Positions 33,432 through 45,519 of a stretch of 64,000 bases of DNA are shown piece after piece; the first letter of the stretch is position 1, and each line of letters opens with the position of its first letter. The stretch spans positions 1 through 64,000 of the forward strand of contig JADNYV010000111.1 in the NCBI GenBank assembly GCA_015501055.1. Direction: 5' to 3'. The position numbers and the translations under genes are program-made. The notes beneath the pieces are model-generated. The model ran no database searches and was not told where the DNA came from. It saw only the letters and a list, made by a program, of their open reading frames with translations. Source of the DNA: Mucidula mucida (lineage: Eukaryota; Basidiomycota; Agaricomycetes; Agaricales; Physalacriaceae).

Positions 33432-34871
33432 ATGGACACAATAAAGTATAAGACAACACAAAAGTTTCCCTGCCCGTATGGCTGTGGCCGTCGTTTTTGT
33501 AACGCATCCGGACGCACGCAGCACATTAACGCTGCTCATAATGTTATTACTCAGCCATCTGTGGATGCCCCATCTCCCCCCAACGAGACATCATCTGAGT
33601 CCGAGTCTAACCTAGATATCAACATTGACATGCATGGTCCCAACAACTTCGAGAATGAACCCACTTCGCCTCCTCGCCCATCATCGCCAGACACACCGAC
33701 TGATACTGAGATGCCCAATGATGCGGAGACTTGCACCCCGCGCACACATCACATCTATCATCCGTACATGCCAGGTAAGCACTTCTATTCTTTCACAGTG
33801 GCTGCCTGCTCAAGCTGCTAAAACTTAGGTACTCCTTGTGACATCGATGGCCAAGACCTACCTGCGGGCACTCCGCCGGATGCTCGCTCCCATTCCAGAA
33901 TCCTTATGAGCCCTTCGCGGATGACGTGCAGTTCCGCCTTGCTGATTTTACATTTCGCAAGGCGGAACTATCAGAAGCCCGCACCAACAAGCTTTTGGAA
34001 ATCTTTGCCGACGCTATGGCAAACGCGGGCGGCGAGGGACCATCCGCGAGTGCAAAAGCACTCTATACAGCCATCAATGACATCCCTTATGGTAGTTCGC
34101 CATGGAAGTGCTTCATCAGCGAGCCACACACAAATCTCCCAGAGAGTGCACCAGTCTGGCAGACGGAGACATACAAGATTTGGTACCAAGATCCCGACGT
34201 CGTTGTTTGGAATATTCTAGCTAATCCCAACTTCGCTGACTCTTTCGATCCCTCGCCATACCTTGAGACGGATTGTGACGATAAGTGTCGGTGGTCAGAT
34301 TATATGTCTGGCAATTTTGCCTGGAGACACGCTGTAAGTTCGGTTGTTTACTGATTAGTATTTGTGTTTCTTACATTTTCTAGGACACAATCTATGCCAA
34401 AGACCCTGCCAATGAGGGCGCCATGGTTGTATACATTGTCCTGGGCAGCGACAAAACGACAGTCTCCGTAGGGACCGGTAACATTGAATATTGGCCTCTA
34501 TACCTCAGTATCGGCAATCTGCACAATAGTGCGGCGGGGACACCGTAATGGTGTTGTACCAATCGGCTAATCTCTGGATATCACACTTGCCCGCTTTCAC
34601 TCCCTTCGCAAAGTCTTCATCAAAACCGGTGTTTGTCAGACTATCTCTCTCCCTCGCCAGCACTCTCTAGTGCATTATCGGTGTCATATTGAAGAGTTTG
34701 GTGCTCCCAATGGCCTGTGCTCATCAATAACCGAATCCCAACACATTACCGCCGTTAAGCGCCCTTGGAGACGTTCGAGCAGAAACCAAGCATTAGGTCA
34801 AATGCTCCTCACCAATCAACGACTCGACAAACTCTATGCACTCAACATGGAGTTAGCTACTGTTGGGCTTG
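33432..34871 (+). pseudogene. Plavaka-like transposase, 5' part with internal deletion
   Basis: ATG 33432 opens a C2H2 zinc finger (CPYGCGRRFCNASGRTQHINAAH). A 54-bp intron (33775-33828) follows, then a one-base frame slip near 33895. Next come PFADDVQFRLADFTFRKAELS, WYQDPDVVVWNILANPNFADSF and MSGNFAWRHA, then a 50-bp intron (34334-34383) and GSDKTTVSVGTGNIEYWPLYLSIGNLHN, a signature I associate with Plavaka transposases. At about 34530-34600 the frame is lost, and the next homologous block (FGAPNGLCSSITESQHITAVKRPWRRSS, LGQMLLTNQRLDKL) follows far too soon. Most of the catalytic core is missing. The gene is then split by the Ty3 element. Confidence 0.75.
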
Positions 34872-35399
34872 TGTTAGCGACTGACTAAGCCACGAGACTC
34901 AACCAGGTACCACAGCAAGAAACTAAGGAAGAAAGCGTTCGCGTTCGTAAGACTAGGCTAGGCCAGGTGTATAAACGAGATCGGAACTAAAGTACAATGA
35001 TACTACACTACTGCTTATATATTAGTAGCCTGTGTTTGGGACTCCTTGTCCATACGTGTTTCCGCTAGGGATGCTCCACGCCCTTGACCCAGTGTGGTAT
35101 GCTACTAGTCCGTGAAACCATTAAATACGAGTGGTAACTGCATGTAAGTAATAATACTGAAACGTCCATGTGTGCTACGAGTGTCGGCGGTGTGTATACA
35201 ATAGGGAGTCCATGAGGTATCAGCATGTATGATGTCATCCATGTGTTGAACGTGTGTCCGACATGAGTACGGCTTCGGTAATGAAAAGGAGTATGATCGG
35301 TGACGAAACAGATGATGAAACAGTCCGTTGGTTGATAAGACAAGCCCCCAATAAGATATGATGAGATGTGAAAATGTGAAAATATGGCGATTCATAACA
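34872..35399 (-). repeat. 3' LTR of Ty3 element 1
   Basis: 528 bp, TGTTATGAAT...CTAACA in minus orientation. It is preceded by a purine tract (AAAGAGGGGGTGA) at about 35398-35412 on the minus strand, the polypurine primer for plus-strand synthesis. Confidence 0.9.
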
Positions 35400-35410
35400 T
35401 CACCCCCTCT

Positions 35411-38400
35411 TTAAGGCGCAAGTTCCATTCTGCGCCAGAGTCGCTCCATGAGGGCCGCAGAGGGTAGTGTGACGTCAAGGGGTTCGGTGTCAGGCAGTGG
35501 CATGGGTCGGAACAGATGTGATGGGAATTGCGACATGGGAACTTCGATGCGAGCAAGCGCGGGTGGCTTCGGCTTATTCGGATATTGTTGGTGGAAATCG
35601 CTGATAGCTTTGTCGGCATTTTTGAGATTGCATGCCGGTTCCCATGTCTGCTCGTGTGTGCCGTAACCCTTCCAGTGAACCTTGTATTGAAAACCCCCGC
35701 GGTACTTTTGGGAATTAACCACTTTCTCAACCTCCCATTCCGGTTCGGCTCCTTCCAGCACAGGTGGTGGACGCGTGTCTCGGGGTTGTGTTGGAAACTG
35801 GGGCTCGTGGTAAGGCGTCAACAGGGCCTCATTGAACACGGGATGGATGCTTTTCCACGTGTGAGGAATCTGGAGCTTGTAAGAGCTCGTCCCGACTTTC
35901 TTGATCACTTTGAACAGCCCGAAGCGTTTGTCATCGAGCTTCTTCATTGGTCGATCCGTGCTGAGATTTGTCCCTTCCAGCCATACTTTGTCGCCTTCTT
36001 GTACTCCATTGCCTCTGTCGCTTCCTGTCATAAAACCGTTTCATGTCCTCTTTGCCATCTTCAATGCTGACCCCACTTCGTCCCATGTTTTCCTCATGCC
36101 GTGGCAAACTCCTGCGCAGTCTCATTTCTCGATGCCGTTTTTGGGCGGTGCCTTTGTAGGGGTGTCTGCCCATGTCTGCAAAGAACGGAGTGACTTTAGT
36201 TGCCGAATGTACCCGATCATTGTAAACAAATTTGGCAGAGGGTAGCCATTTGTGCCAGTCGTTCTGATGGTAGTTGACAAATAACCGTAAGAAATGTTCT
36301 ATCTCTTGGTTCAGCCGTTCCGTCTGCCCATTTGCCTGTGGATGATACGCCGTTGTAAAGTTTCCTTGTATGCCCAACAACCGGTACAACTCCTTCATAA
36401 AACGCAAGTGGTATTGTGGACCGCGATCATGTATCATCTGTCGTGGCATCCCATGTATGGGGAAAATGCGATCATGGTAGATGCGGGCCATGCCTTCTGA
36501 CGTCAGAGTGGTGTGTGTGTTGTATGATGCGTAATCGCTTTGTGAAATGGTCCACAAACGTGCTGATCGCGTTGTATCCTCCCAATTCCGGCAGTTCTCC
36601 AATCATGTCCATCCCTACTACCTCCCATGGTTTGCTTGGCACATCAATAGGGTGGAGGGGTGCGGCCGGCTTTGTGTGATGTGACTTTGTGGCCTGGCAT
36701 TTTTGACACCCTTTCGCATATTCGCAGACATCTCGGCTGATTCCTGGCCACCAATAGGTGCGTGTGATCAACTCGAGAGTCTTGTACCGTCCCGGATGCC
36801 CTGCAAGTTGTGCATCATGATGCATTCTAATAACTTTTCCCCGTATTTCCTTGTCCTTTGGTATGTAAATACAATCTTTCCACATAATAAGTCCATTTTC
36901 CTTTTCTTCCCATCCTTTTTCTTTGTTTTCTAATTCTTTTTGTATGTATCTGTCTTTGTTTCCTTTTCTTTGTTTGATTTTATTAAGTAAGTCGTCCTCC
37001 GGTGTATCTACTGTATGTAAAGAAAATTGAATTTGTGAAATAAAAAACTCTGACTTGAGCAAAACAATGTTTTCGTTATCTTTTTCCCCCTTCTCAAGGC
37101 CTGTCATCCTTGACAAGGCATCAGCTTTTCCCATCGTCCTGCCCGGCTTGTGAATCATCTGTATGTCATATTCCGCCACCTCCGTAACCCATCGTGCCTG
37201 CCTCCGGTTCAACTTCTGTGGCTTCCTGAAGTACTGAAGGTTTTGATGATCGGTGAAAACCTCCACTGTCTCCTTAGCGCCTAGGAGATATTGCCGCCAG
37301 TCGTCGATCGAGTCCATAATAGCCATCATCTCTTTGTCGTAGATCTCATAATTGCGCTCCACTTCGTTCAGCGCGCGAGACCAAAAGGCTACTGGTCTTC
37401 ATTTTCCATCAACAAACTGGGAAAGAACCCCCCCCCCGTTTGCATAGTTTGAGGAGTCCGCCTCAACTCAAAACTTGCCGTCGTTGTGTGGTACAATCAG
37501 AACGGGTTCTTCCGTCATCCTCCGTTTCAACTCCTCAAATGCCTCATGCTGCTCCATGCCCCAAACCCACTCGCCCTTCCCGGTTAGCGCTGTCAATGGC
37601 TTTGCTACTCCCGCAAATCCCCGGATGAAACATCGGTAGAAGTTGCAGAAGCCCAGGAATGACTGTACTTCCTTCTTCTTTGTCGGCTCCTTCCATTCCT
37701 TCACTACGGCCACTTTTGCCGGATCCATCTTCACTTCTCCTCCTCCAACAATAACTCCCAAGTAATCTACAGTATGTGCCTCAAAACTACATTTCTCGGG
37801 TTTTAAATACAACTTATTTACTCGTAATATCTCCAATACCTTTCGTACAATGTGTCTGTGCTCCTCCAATGTGTTTGTAAAGATAAGTATGTCGTCTAAG
37901 TATACTATAACATGTCCCTCATCAATCAACTCCTTCAGAATGTGATTCATGAACGATTGGAACGTCGCCGGCGAGTTTGTAAGTCCGAAGAACATGACTG
38001 AGGGCTTGAACAGGCCTCGGTTTGTTCTAAACGCCGCTTTCCACTCATCACCTTCTTTGATCCGGATGTTATTGTAACCCCATCGGACATCCATCTTTGT
38101 GAAAACCTTTGCTCCCTTTAACTTGTCGATAAGCTCCTGGATCAACGGCAAGGGGTATCGGTTCTTGATTGTCATGTCATTCAATTTCCGATAATCCTGC
38201 ACGGGCCGAAGACTTCCGTCCTTCTTCTTGACAAAGAAGAATGGTGACGCCATGGGTGAGATTGATGGCCGTATGCGTCCCGTGCATATGTTTTCTCCAG
38301 AACTCGTCTAATGCCTTCTGCTTGGATGACTAAGGGGATAGACCTTGCAGTCAACCGGTTTGGAACCAGGCGTGAGTTCTATTGCGTGATCCCAGGGTCT

Positions 38401-38631
38401 TCGCTCCGGTAACTTGTCAAAGTCCGCCTTGCTGAATACATCAGAAAATTCCTCGATGTAAGGTGCAGCAGCGGATGAAGGCTGTTGTGATCTCAGCTTT
38501 TCTCCGCTTTTGCGATAGTTGTCCCAGTCCATCCAGAACAAACGCTCTCCCTTCTCCAGCTTCTCTTCTACATCTTCTCCGACAGCCGGGCAAGTCATAC
38601 CTCGGGGTAGGTAGCCGCAGGGTCTGGGCAT
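35411..38631 (-). pseudogene. Ty3 element 1 pol: RT, RNase H, integrase, chromodomain (broken)
   Basis: RT at 38253-37468 with VQDYRKLNDMTIKNRYPLP, MFFGLTNSPATFQ and catalytic YLDD. RNase H/connection at 37362-36960. Integrase H2C2 finger (HHDAQLAGH...CQKCQ) near 36800-36700. Integrase core at 36600-36100 (HPQANGQTERLNQEIEHF). Chromodomain at 35790-35600 (EWEVEKVVNSQKYRGGFQYKVHWKGY...WEP), which marks it as a chromovirus. Breaks: a frame slip near 38310, TGA after NDGKF near 37468, frame loss across a C10 tract at 37428-37437 (G10 on the coding strand), and frame slips near 36510 and 36110. Not functional as read. Confidence 0.88.
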
Positions 38632-39632
38632 CGATCAAAAGTCAACGTGGATTCCGTCCAGTTGATTGTGGGGTTGTGATATTGTAACCAATCTAGCCCC
38701 AAAAAGATACTTGTTTTGCCAAGATTGGTGACGGCCAACTCGATCTTTTCAGTGTGATCACCAATCTTCATTCGGACCTCCACAAAACCTTCGATTGCTC
38801 CTCCCTTGTTTAGGGTTCCATCCGCATTGTAGACAGGGAGCTTGACCGGTAACTCCGACCCTTCCCTTGATGGCTGCTCCGGCATCGGCCTGCCGGCTCC
38901 TCCATAGGTAACACCGGTAGCATCTCGTCGTGTGATTGGCGTTGGAGGTGGGTTCGTAGGATTAGCTCTCGATGTAGCCACCTGCGGAGCGTGAGGCCGG
39001 GACTGCATGCCGGACCTCTTGCTCGCCGCCCGCCTTCTCCATAGCTGATCGATCTGAAGGATCTGTGCCTTCCAATCCTTGTACTTCTCTGGCAACCCGT
39101 CTTGGCTGCCATAGATCTGGTCGATGATCTTCTCGTTGACATTGGTCTCGAGAAGTCGTACGACGAATGCGTCATCCTTTGAGTATCCTGCCTGAGTGAG
39201 CAGGACCTCGAACTTCTGGAAGAAGTCTTGAGCGGTGTCTTGCCCCTGGCGCAACCGCTCGATCTGGTCTTGCGCGTCTCGCGCGAGGTTGGAATCCACA
39301 AATCGCTCCTTCAAGTCTTCCTTGAACTCCGTCCAAGAGACTGTCCATTCCTCTTCTTCCTCATCGAAGTTCTGGTTAGAGTAGTTCTGGACCCATGCAT
39401 CTATGTGATCTCCTCGGATGTAGGAGAGAACAACATTGATCCTTTCGGGGTCAGATGTGAGGTTGTTCTTCTTGTCACGGATGTATGTGAACCTTGATCG
39501 CCACCAGCTCTTGTACTTGGCCTTGTCCCCGTCATAGTCATAAGGCTTGTTGACAAGGGATTGGCCTTTGGTTTTGGCATCGGCATAATGAGCAGGTGCG
39601 TGGTGAGCAGTTTTGGGTGCTTCGTTGGACAT
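38595..39632 (-). CDS. Ty3 element 1 gag fused to protease tail by deletion
   Basis: 345 residues from ATG 39632. Gag capsid-like region (WWRSRFTYIRDKKNNLTSD, LSYIRGDHIDAWVQNY, FKEDLKERF, LRQGQDTAQDFFQKFEVLL). After PEQPSREGS the frame passes directly to ELPVKLPVYNADGTLNKGG, which in element 2 is the protease C-terminal half. A deletion of about 441 bp relative to element 2 removed the rest of gag and the protease active site. No CCHC zinc knuckle is seen in either element. Confidence 0.8.
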   Translation of the reverse strand: MSNEAPKTAHHAPAHYADAKTKGQSLVNKPYDYDGDKAKYKSWWRSRFTYIRDKKNNLTSDPERINVVLSYIRGDHIDAWVQNYSNQNFDEEEEEWTVSWTEFKEDLKERFVDSNLARDAQDQIERLRQGQDTAQDFFQKFEVLLTQAGYSKDDAFVVRLLETNVNEKIIDQIYGSQDGLPEKYKDWKAQILQIDQLWRRRAASKRSGMQSRPHAPQVATSRANPTNPPPTPITRRDATGVTYGGAGRPMPEQPSREGSELPVKLPVYNADGTLNKGGAIEGFVEVRMKIGDHTEKIELAVTNLGKTSIFLGLDWLQYHNPTINWTESTLTFDRCPDPAATYPEV

Positions 39633-40231
39633 GGTGAATCGGGGTGATGAGATCAGAGAGTGAAAGGGTGAAAGTGGGGAGATGGGTGATGCGGATTTGG
39701 ATGAAACGGGTGAGGGAATAGAGGTTTGGATGAATAAGGAGGAGTCGCCTAGATCTGAAATAGAATCCAGGACTTGGTAGGGTCGGGAATGATGGTGTGT
39801 ATCGTAAGGTAAGTAAAGTAGGTAGGTATCATAACTGTCTACGCTATTTTACCAACTACTGACTATGTATCTACGGAGCCCAAGAGCTCGTCACAAGTTT
39901 GCAATTGCCCAGCCGACGTCCCTCTGGTGTGAGGTAAGCCAAAGTTTTCCTGGGAACGGGGGTTGACCCGTAAACAGCGCCCACTGAAGTGCAACTGCAA
40001 AAAGTTTGTTCTTGTGAGAGCGGCTACTTCCAGCACCCGAGGCAGTTATCTCTAACTGTTAGCCGGCGCTACTGGGACCAATACACATGTATGCGGATGT
40101 GCGCTGGAATTAGGAATCCGTCGATCTGTAAACAGGGAAAGGGAACAGGGGAATGTGCGATGATCAAACAGCGAAGTGCTGATCGACGATCAGGGATGTG
40201 TGGTAGGTGGTAGAAAGTAGTTCCGATCTTC
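39633..40231 (-). other. Ty3 element 1 5' leader
   Basis: Untranslated leader between the 5' LTR and gag, closely matching 59180-59777 of element 2. The minus-strand-primer site should begin next to the LTR (GAAGATCGGAACTAC...); I cannot assign a tRNA to it. Confidence 0.6.
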
Positions 40232-40323
40232 TGTTAGCGACTGACTAAGCCACAAGACTCAACCAGGTACCACAGCAAGAAACTAAGGAAGAAAGCGTTC
40301 GTGTTCGTAAGACTAGGCTAGGC
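40232..40323 (-). repeat. 5' LTR of Ty3 element 1, proximal 92 bp
   Basis: The LTR 3' end (CTAACA at 40232) to the copia insertion point. It continues at 45870; TAGGC (40319-40323) is repeated at 45865-45869. Confidence 0.88.
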
Positions 40324-40668
40324 TGTGAGAATCGGACGATAAAACGAGGGCGAATGCACTGATGAATTCATCTCGAGTATATCCTCTTTATACAACTTGA
40401 CGAGCACCGTACTACGAAACTGGCAGTAGACACGAAGACCTGTAAACTAAATGATTGAGAATGCTAAGTAAGACTGCTGGGAACCATTGGTAAGTAAATT
40501 GAACTACGGGATAAGAAACAAACGGAAAACATATGAAGTGGCGGATTCGCGAGTTGAGTCCAGATTTAGAATGTGGATCCCGGAATGAATCGGTGGATCC
40601 ACAAGAGAAGACGCGTCACGTCGACGCGTTTGTGAGGACCGTCGGTCCGTCCGGCTTGAATGCCAACA
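40324..40668 (-). repeat. 3' LTR of the copia element
   Basis: 345 bp, TGTTGG...CTCACA on the minus strand. Directly upstream on that strand is the polypurine tract TTGAGGGGGAG (40669-40679). Confidence 0.9.
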
Positions 40669-40675
40669 CTCCCCC

Positions 40676-43600
40676 TCAAGCCGGGGAAAGTCCAAGAGCC
40701 GATGCGAAATGTTTCGCTTTTGTCGAGGGTAGCGCCTTCGTGAAAATATCGGCGACCATGTCGTCGGTCGGGCAGTAGGTGACGTGAACGTCTCGGCGTT
40801 CGATGAGATACCGGATGAAATGGAACCGGATATCGATGTGTTTTGTGCGGGCGTGATGCTGGCCCGGCTCGGCGTGTGCGAGTGCGATGGCGGACTGGTT
40901 GTCGTTGTGAATAGTGATGGGATCCGTGAGCTGGACAAGGAAGAGCTCTGAGAGAAAATTCCGGATCCAGACAGCCTCTTTGCCCGCGTAAGTCAGCGCG
41001 ACATATTCGGCTTCGGTTGTCGAAAGTGCGACAAGTTCCTGCTGCTTAGCAGACCAGGAAACGGCTCCACCATCAAGAAGAAAGGCGTACCCAGAAACTG
41101 CTTTCCTATTGTCGAGGGACATCCCGTCCGCGTCGACATATCCTTCCAACCCTTCATTCCTTCCTTCTCCTCCAAATGTCAGCTTCCAGCTTCGCGTTCC
41201 CTTGAGATAGCGCAAGACGCGCTTCGCGGCTTTCCAGTGCGGGCGTCCAGGATTTGTGGTGAAACGAGAGAGGATGGCGGCAGAAAAAGAGATGTCTGGA
41301 CGCGTCCCTGTGGTAAGCCAAATCAAGGCTCCCACAACCGCGTGGTAAGGAACAGTGGAAAGTTCTGCAATCTCCTGCGGGTCCGTCGGGCACTGGTTGC
41401 GTGAGAGCAACGCGTTCAGGTCGAGGGGTACAGCAGACGGCTTGGCGTTCTCCATGCCAAAGCGCTGAAGGATTGAATTGATGTATGAAAACTGATTGAT
41501 GGAGAGCGTGCGCTGCGCTCTGTCGCGTATAATCTCCATTCCAAGAAGCCACGAAATATCTCCAAGACGTGTAATCTTGAAGAGTCGTCCAATCCGAGTT
41601 TGAACATCGTCGATCAAGAAAGCTGAACTGCCCGTGATGGTGCAGTCATCGACGTGGATGGCAAGAATGACGATGTCGGCTCCGGAGATGAGCCGAAATA
41701 CCGCGTAGTCAGTTGCAAGAGGAGCAAAGCCAAGTGTGGCAAGAGATTTAGTGAGTTTCTCGTACCATTTTCGGCTGCTTTGCTTCAACCCGTAAATAGT
41801 TTTGCGTAAGCGGAGGACGTAGTCGCGACGATTCGCAAACTCATAGTCAGGCGGCTGCTCCATATAGATCTCCTCGTCGTCCTCGAATTCTCCATTGAGA
41901 AATGCCGTGTGAAAGTCGAAGACCTGAATGTCCCAATCATGCCGGGCTGCGATTGCGAGGATGAGACGAAGGGATGGGAGTTTGGCGACGGGTGCGAAGG
42001 TGAGAAAATAGTCAACACCTTCGACTTGGGTGAATCCTTGTGCAACGAGGCGGGCCTTGTACTTGTCGACGACCCCGCCAGCCTTCAACTTGATGCGAAG
42101 GACAAACTTGGAGCCAATAACGTTGTGATCCGCGGGACGCGGGACCAGTTCCCATGTGCCAGCCTCGATCAGCGTTCTGATCTCGGCATCAATTGCTGCC
42201 ATCCACCTTGGCCAGTCACCACGTCGCTTGGCTTCTGCTAGCGTCGGCTCTATGCCCAACGACTCAGCGACGGCTGCTTGCATAGCAAACTCGTGATAGC
42301 TCTGAGCTGTCTCCACCTCAACATAGCCTGCCTGCTCATTGCTCTGTGCAGTGGATGTGTCATCACCACTCTGTGTGGGCAACTCTCGGGATGGTCCGGA
42401 CGACTTTGACCTAGACGCCATGTCGGCTGCCTTGGAAGTCGCTTTTCGTGCGCGCTTGCCCTCCTGGATGTTCGACTGGTTGATTCCTTGCCGCTTCAAG
42501 AGCGACTCGACGAATTGTGGGATTTCAGGCGGCGGTGAAGAAAATGGATTTGGCGCGCTGGTGGATGGTACGGCCGCTGGAGGAGGCATTGAGGGCAGAG
42601 CTGAAGTAGGGGTAGGTGCGTTTTTCGAATTTTGAGCACCTGCCTTTTGCTGAATGTCTCCCTGCTTCTCCCCCTCATTCAGCACACCTTCCAAATGTAA
42701 TTCTGCTGCGTCGTCAAATTTGACGCTTCGTTCCACCGAAATTGCGCGTGTTTCCGGCCAGTAAATACGATGGCCACTGCTCTCATTGTCGAATCCAAGC
42801 CAGCGCGCGACGCGACCGCGTCCATCAAGTTTTGAGCCGTCCTCATTATGCACCCAAACCTTGCAGCCAAACTGGTGCAGGTCTCACAAGTTGGGTTTGG
42901 TGCCATGGAGGATTTCGTACGGCGTCTTGCCGTCGAGTACGCGAGTCGAGGTACAATTCTTGAGGTAGACAACATGTTTTAGTGCCTCACCCCAAAGATT
43001 TTTAGGAAGACCAGATGCATGGAGAAGTGCGCGAACATGCTCGAGAGCAGTGGGGTTGAACCGCTCCGCAATGCCGTTGTGCTCCGGAGTATCGTGAACC
43101 GTCAGATTCCTCTTCGTCCCTTGTGCCGCCAAATGTGCGTCGAACTCGCCACTACGGTACTCGCCACCACGATCACTGTGGAGCTCGCGGACCTTCTTCC
43201 CAAATTGCGTGTCCAGCCAAGCCTCAAACTCTTTGTAGCTGTCGAAGGTCTCGTCCTTCGTACGCTGGAGATATACTGCAGAGTATCGCGAGCAGTCGTC
43301 GGTGAAGGAGACATAGTACTCCTTGTGCTGTGGCGAAGGTCCGAATGAATGGTATCGCCAACATTTTTCGCTCGCGCGCGCTCGCTGACCTTCTTAATAG
43401 GTTTCCGCGTCTGTTTCCCGTACTCGCATGAGTCGCAGGATTTCCGGAATGGCTTGGTTTCGTCAAGGATGATGCCTTCAACGTGGCCATCCTTCACCAA
43501 TTGTTTGGCGGCATCGGGGGAAATGTGTCCGAGCATTTTGTGGAGCTCGTCGAGTGTAACAGTGATGGGAGACTCGGTGACTGCATGAGCGCGAGGTACG

Positions 43601-45447
43601 TCTGTTTCCGTCTTGTAGAGTCCCGCCCTAACCGGGATAACACCCAATAGCTTGTCCTTCTTGTTGAAGATGCGCGCTTCGCTGCCCCGAAACCACATGG
43701 AATATCCCGCCACCGTGATTTTGCTTATCGAGAGCAGAGTGACCCCCAGCTTTGGTGCATAAAGTACGTCACGCGCTAGGATGCGCGTCGTTTCGCCCGA
43801 TTTGCTGCCAGGAAGGTACACATGCATGTCTCCCTTCCCAACAGCCTGGAACTTTCCTTGGTCGGCGGCGGTAATGGAGCGGGGTTCAATAGGAGTATAG
43901 TTGAACAACCTGTGGCGATAACAGGTCATATGGCGCGATGCGCCTGAGTCGAAGAGTCCGACATCAGGCTCGTGTGGAAGTGTGGAAACGGCCGCGAGGT
44001 ACACCGTTCCGAAGGTGCGTGTGAAGGGTTCGTTGCCTTCATCTCTAACCACTTCTCCTTCCTTCAGCTCCTCCCAGTCCTCCAGATCGGGGATTTCTTC
44101 TTGCGCGTCGATATCACTGAAGACGTCGGACTCCACATCGGGTATGTTTTCTCTTTCGTCTCCAGAAAATTCCATAGTGTCTGATACGTTTCTCAGCGAT
44201 GGCAGACTCTCGCTGTCTGACTCGTCGTCATCGGAGTCGCACTCGGAGGTGTCGAGAAGTGCGGGAATAGATTCGTCGTCAGAGTCTTCGTCGGTGGAGG
44301 GGATAGATGGGGATGTGAGGGCTTCATCAGAAGCCTCGGAAGGTACGTCGTCTTGAGCACCATCGAGTGTAATGTGCTCATCGAAGAAATAAAGGCCTGC
44401 AAGACCTTCAAGCTGTTCTGCGGAGTCCCGGACATACTCAGTCCCAGGCTCAACATACCCTCCTAGATTCTGCTCGACTTCCTCCGTCCAGTCGTCAAGC
44501 TCGGAGTTGTGATCGTCAGCATTGGCATACCAAACACCATCCTCGTGGTCCGTGACCTTGTTGGCTGAGTTGTCCGACTTCCCCTTCCCTTTTCCTTTCC
44601 CTCGGGGACCCTTCCCTTCCTTCCCACCTCCCTTCGCCCAGCACTCCGCCTTGATGTGACCCTTCTTGTGGCAGTTATAACACTCCACATTTTTACTCCT
44701 CCTCCGCTGACCACTCGCGTTACCGCCGTTCGCGTTGAACGCGGCTTCTTTCGCCTCCTTCGGACGTGCCTTGATTGCACGACGGTCAGCCTCGTCGCTG
44801 ATACCGCGGACGTAGGTGTCAACACTGAGAGGTGTCGCGAGGAGGGATGATGCTGCCGTGAGCGCAGCGAGATACGGGTCGTAGGATGTGGGAAGTGAGC
44901 CGAGGAGTATAGCGACGAAGTTGTCGTCGCCCGGGTCTGCACCCATCGCGATAAGATCCTCGCGAATGGCCTGCAGCTTGGCGAGGTGAGTCTTCACATC
45001 ACCATTTTCTGTGCATCGTTCGTCCTGAAGCTTGCGGCGCAGGTCAACAACCATCATTTGTGAGCGCTTTTCGAACTCAGCTTTGACCTTTGCCCACATC
45101 AACGCCGCCGTCGCTTCACCCTTCACCTTCAAGAACAACGCATCCGAGATCGTCGACGCAATGCCTTGCTTGACGATGGCCTGCTCCGACCGCCATGCTC
45201 GGTTCTTGACATCCCACTTGTCGAGAGCCTCCTGCTCCGCCGTTGTGACGGCCTTCGGATCTGCGGGGACCGGCTTCGTACCAGCTGGACTCGTTGTGGT
45301 GAGCTCCAGGTGGTGCCCGAGTGTTGCAGCATCGGCTGCGAATACGAAGCGGTCGCGGTAGAGGACGTAGTTCGTACCATCCGCCTTGCAGTGCGGGATA
45401 CGAGCGAACAGATTGTTGAGCTGTTTTGTGTTGGTGGTGGTCGACAT
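40676..45447 (-). pseudogene. Copia gag-pol polyprotein, broken in integrase
   Basis: ATG 45447. Gag with CCHC knuckle (CYNCHKKGHIKAEC), protease FDSGASRHM, integrase HHCC finger (HKMLGHI...CDSCEYGKQ). The frame is lost just after GDTIHSDL near 43345, where bases appear deleted before YYVSFTDDCSRY. The integrase core continues in another frame (HSDRGGEYRSGEFD, PEHNGIAERFN) to a TGA after HGTKPNL near 42886. Then RT and RNase H run openly in 42853-40676 (ARLVAQGFTQVEGVDYFLTFAPV, HVDDCTITGSS, LVALSTTEAEYVAL, ADIFTKAL). Two lesions in integrase despite identical LTRs. Confidence 0.9.
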
Positions 45448-45502
45448 AGCAAGAGATTACGAGCGGGAGGGTAGCAAGTTATACGAGGATTGATTCAGGC
45501 AA

Positions 45503-45519
45503 GGGCGGGGCCCATAACC
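45503..45519 (-). promoter_or_regulatory. Copia primer-binding site (half-tRNA type)
   Basis: Immediately after the 5' LTR the minus strand reads GGTTATGGGCCC. This complements GGGCCCATAACC, an initiator-tRNA-Met anticodon stem-loop with its CAT anticodon, and not a tRNA 3' end. Drosophila copia primes in the same way from a cleaved initiator tRNA-Met. Confidence 0.7.

Noticed and set aside
35448..36245. Plus-strand ORFs of 110-180 residues within Ty3 element 1
   Set aside because: Shadows of the minus-strand integrase and chromodomain coding sequence.
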